64,000 bases of DNA from Thiomonas bhubaneswarensis (GTDB taxonomy: Bacteria > Pseudomonadota > Gammaproteobacteria > Burkholderiales > Burkholderiaceae_C), in contig NZ_LIPV01000003.1 of assembly GCF_001418255.1 (NCBI RefSeq), positions 285,525-349,524 on the forward strand, written 5' to 3'. The notes under the pieces were generated by a model, which saw only the letters and a program-made list of their open reading frames with translations, did not search any database and was not told the DNA's origin. Of this stretch, positions 63,691 to 64,000 are shown piece by piece (position 1 is the stretch's first letter; every line of letters begins with the position of its first letter). A program made the position numbers and the translations under genes.

Positions 63691-64000
63691 CCAAACTCCC
63701 CCACGTTTGGCCACCTAAATTCCCCCACCCTGGCCGCGGCGCGATGAGGCGCTGACGGGTCGGCGCGTGCCGGCAGCCAGAGGTCTGGCAGGACGTTACC
63801 TTCCCCTCCCTCAACGACGAGGGAGAGGCACGGGAGTGAACGTCTTGAAGCCGCATTTGCAAACCACTATCTGGACGCTGCTCAAGGGCAGTGCCAGCCA
63901 GCGAGAGATCGCCCGGGTGACCGGCATCGATCGCAAGACGATCCGCGCCTATGCGCGGCGTTTTGCCGAGGAGCAGGCAAACTCCCCCGGGGTGGCCACC
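63684..64000 (+). mobile_element. IS21-family insertion sequence, left end (continues past the window)
   Basis: The boundary near 63684 is marked by two direct repeats, TGGCCACCCAAACTCCCCCAC and TGGCCACCTAAATTCCCCCAC (each with a shared TGGCCACC and TCCCCCAC), as in the multiple terminal repeats of IS21 elements. An istA gene follows. The right end and target duplication lie outside the window. Confidence 0.7.
63836..64000 (+). CDS. istA: IS21-family transposase IstA, N-terminal part
   Basis: The frame from the GTG at 63836 gives 55 residues before the window ends. It begins with VNVLKPHLQTTIWTLLKGSA and holds a Cys-less helix-turn-helix SQREIARVTGIDRKTIRAY that matches the DNA-binding start of IstA. 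A GGGAG site lies before it. The catalytic DDE part and the istB helper gene are outside the window. Confidence 0.8.
   Translation, partial: MNVLKPHLQTTIWTLLKGSASQREIARVTGIDRKTIRAYARRFAEEQANSPGVAT

Overview
The window is a high-GC, gene-dense chromosomal segment of a betaproteobacterium. The gene content looks like Burkholderiales, and a Thiomonas-type sulfur/metal-associated bacterium is my best guess. That rests on the mix of mono-heme cytochromes, a cytochrome-porin fusion, type IV pilins, TRAP transport and a tsaB-rimI-udg cluster; it is an inference, because no rRNA or other marker is present. I see no tRNA, rRNA or CRISPR array.

Layout. 1-5.6 kb: two tandem periplasmic mono-heme cytochromes c, a small membrane protein, the tsaB-rimI-UDG operon, proC and a HAD phosphatase. 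5.6-9.4 kb: a PP-loop ATPase, argB, a DUF1345 membrane protein and purT. 9.4-14.3 kb: two tandem paralogous membrane GGDEF-EAL-CZB proteins (c-di-GMP turnover), one of which has lost two of its four predicted zinc ligands. 14.6-21.1 kb: a periplasmic protein, two EmrB-type MFS pumps flanking yaeQ-srkA, and a GAF-EAL protein. 21.4-25.2 kb: glmS and glmU (UDP-GlcNAc synthesis) around an Lrp-family regulator. 25.3-33.2 kb: a membrane-bound cytochrome c, a ClC antiporter, an MFS anion symporter, a second Lrp-type regulator, an acetoacetate decarboxylase-family protein, a lipoprotein, glpK and a lone tatA. 33.2-36.9 kb: an RlmL-like methyltransferase with a palindrome in its N-terminal coding region, a GIDE/EF-hand membrane protein coupled to LemA, a Uma2 nuclease and a small basic protein. 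37.0-41.0 kb: a type IV pilin island with a PglL-like O-glycosyl ligase, two pilins and a PIN-domain toxin module between them. 41.3-50.9 kb: an M20 amidohydrolase, a second Uma2, SPOR protein, birA, a SET-domain protein, a TlpA thioredoxin, topB, DUF3617, a glycerophosphodiesterase and mtnN. 51.1-54.5 kb: DUF3149 and a DctP-Q-M TRAP transporter. 54.5-59.2 kb: a Cyc2-like cytochrome-porin fusion, an acyl-CoA-binding protein, an SbmA/YddA-type ABC exporter and a lipoprotein. 59.5-63.3 kb: an ethanolamine permease-eutB-eutC unit without microcompartment genes. The right edge carries the start of an IS21-family element that has cut off the 5' end of a cupin-like gene.

Non-coding structure is rich. 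The two pilin genes have matching sigma-54 promoters, each with the same 20-bp palindromic element upstream, at distances differing by exactly 10 bp. FNR/CRP-type half-palindromes precede the cytochrome-porin gene, the membrane cytochrome gene and a periplasmic protein gene. A REP-like repeat occurs three times, two MITE-like elements share a central hairpin, and a GC-rich palindromic repeat lies at 42.5 kb. Start sites were chosen from ribosome-binding sites, signal peptides and family N-termini, and are less certain where stated.
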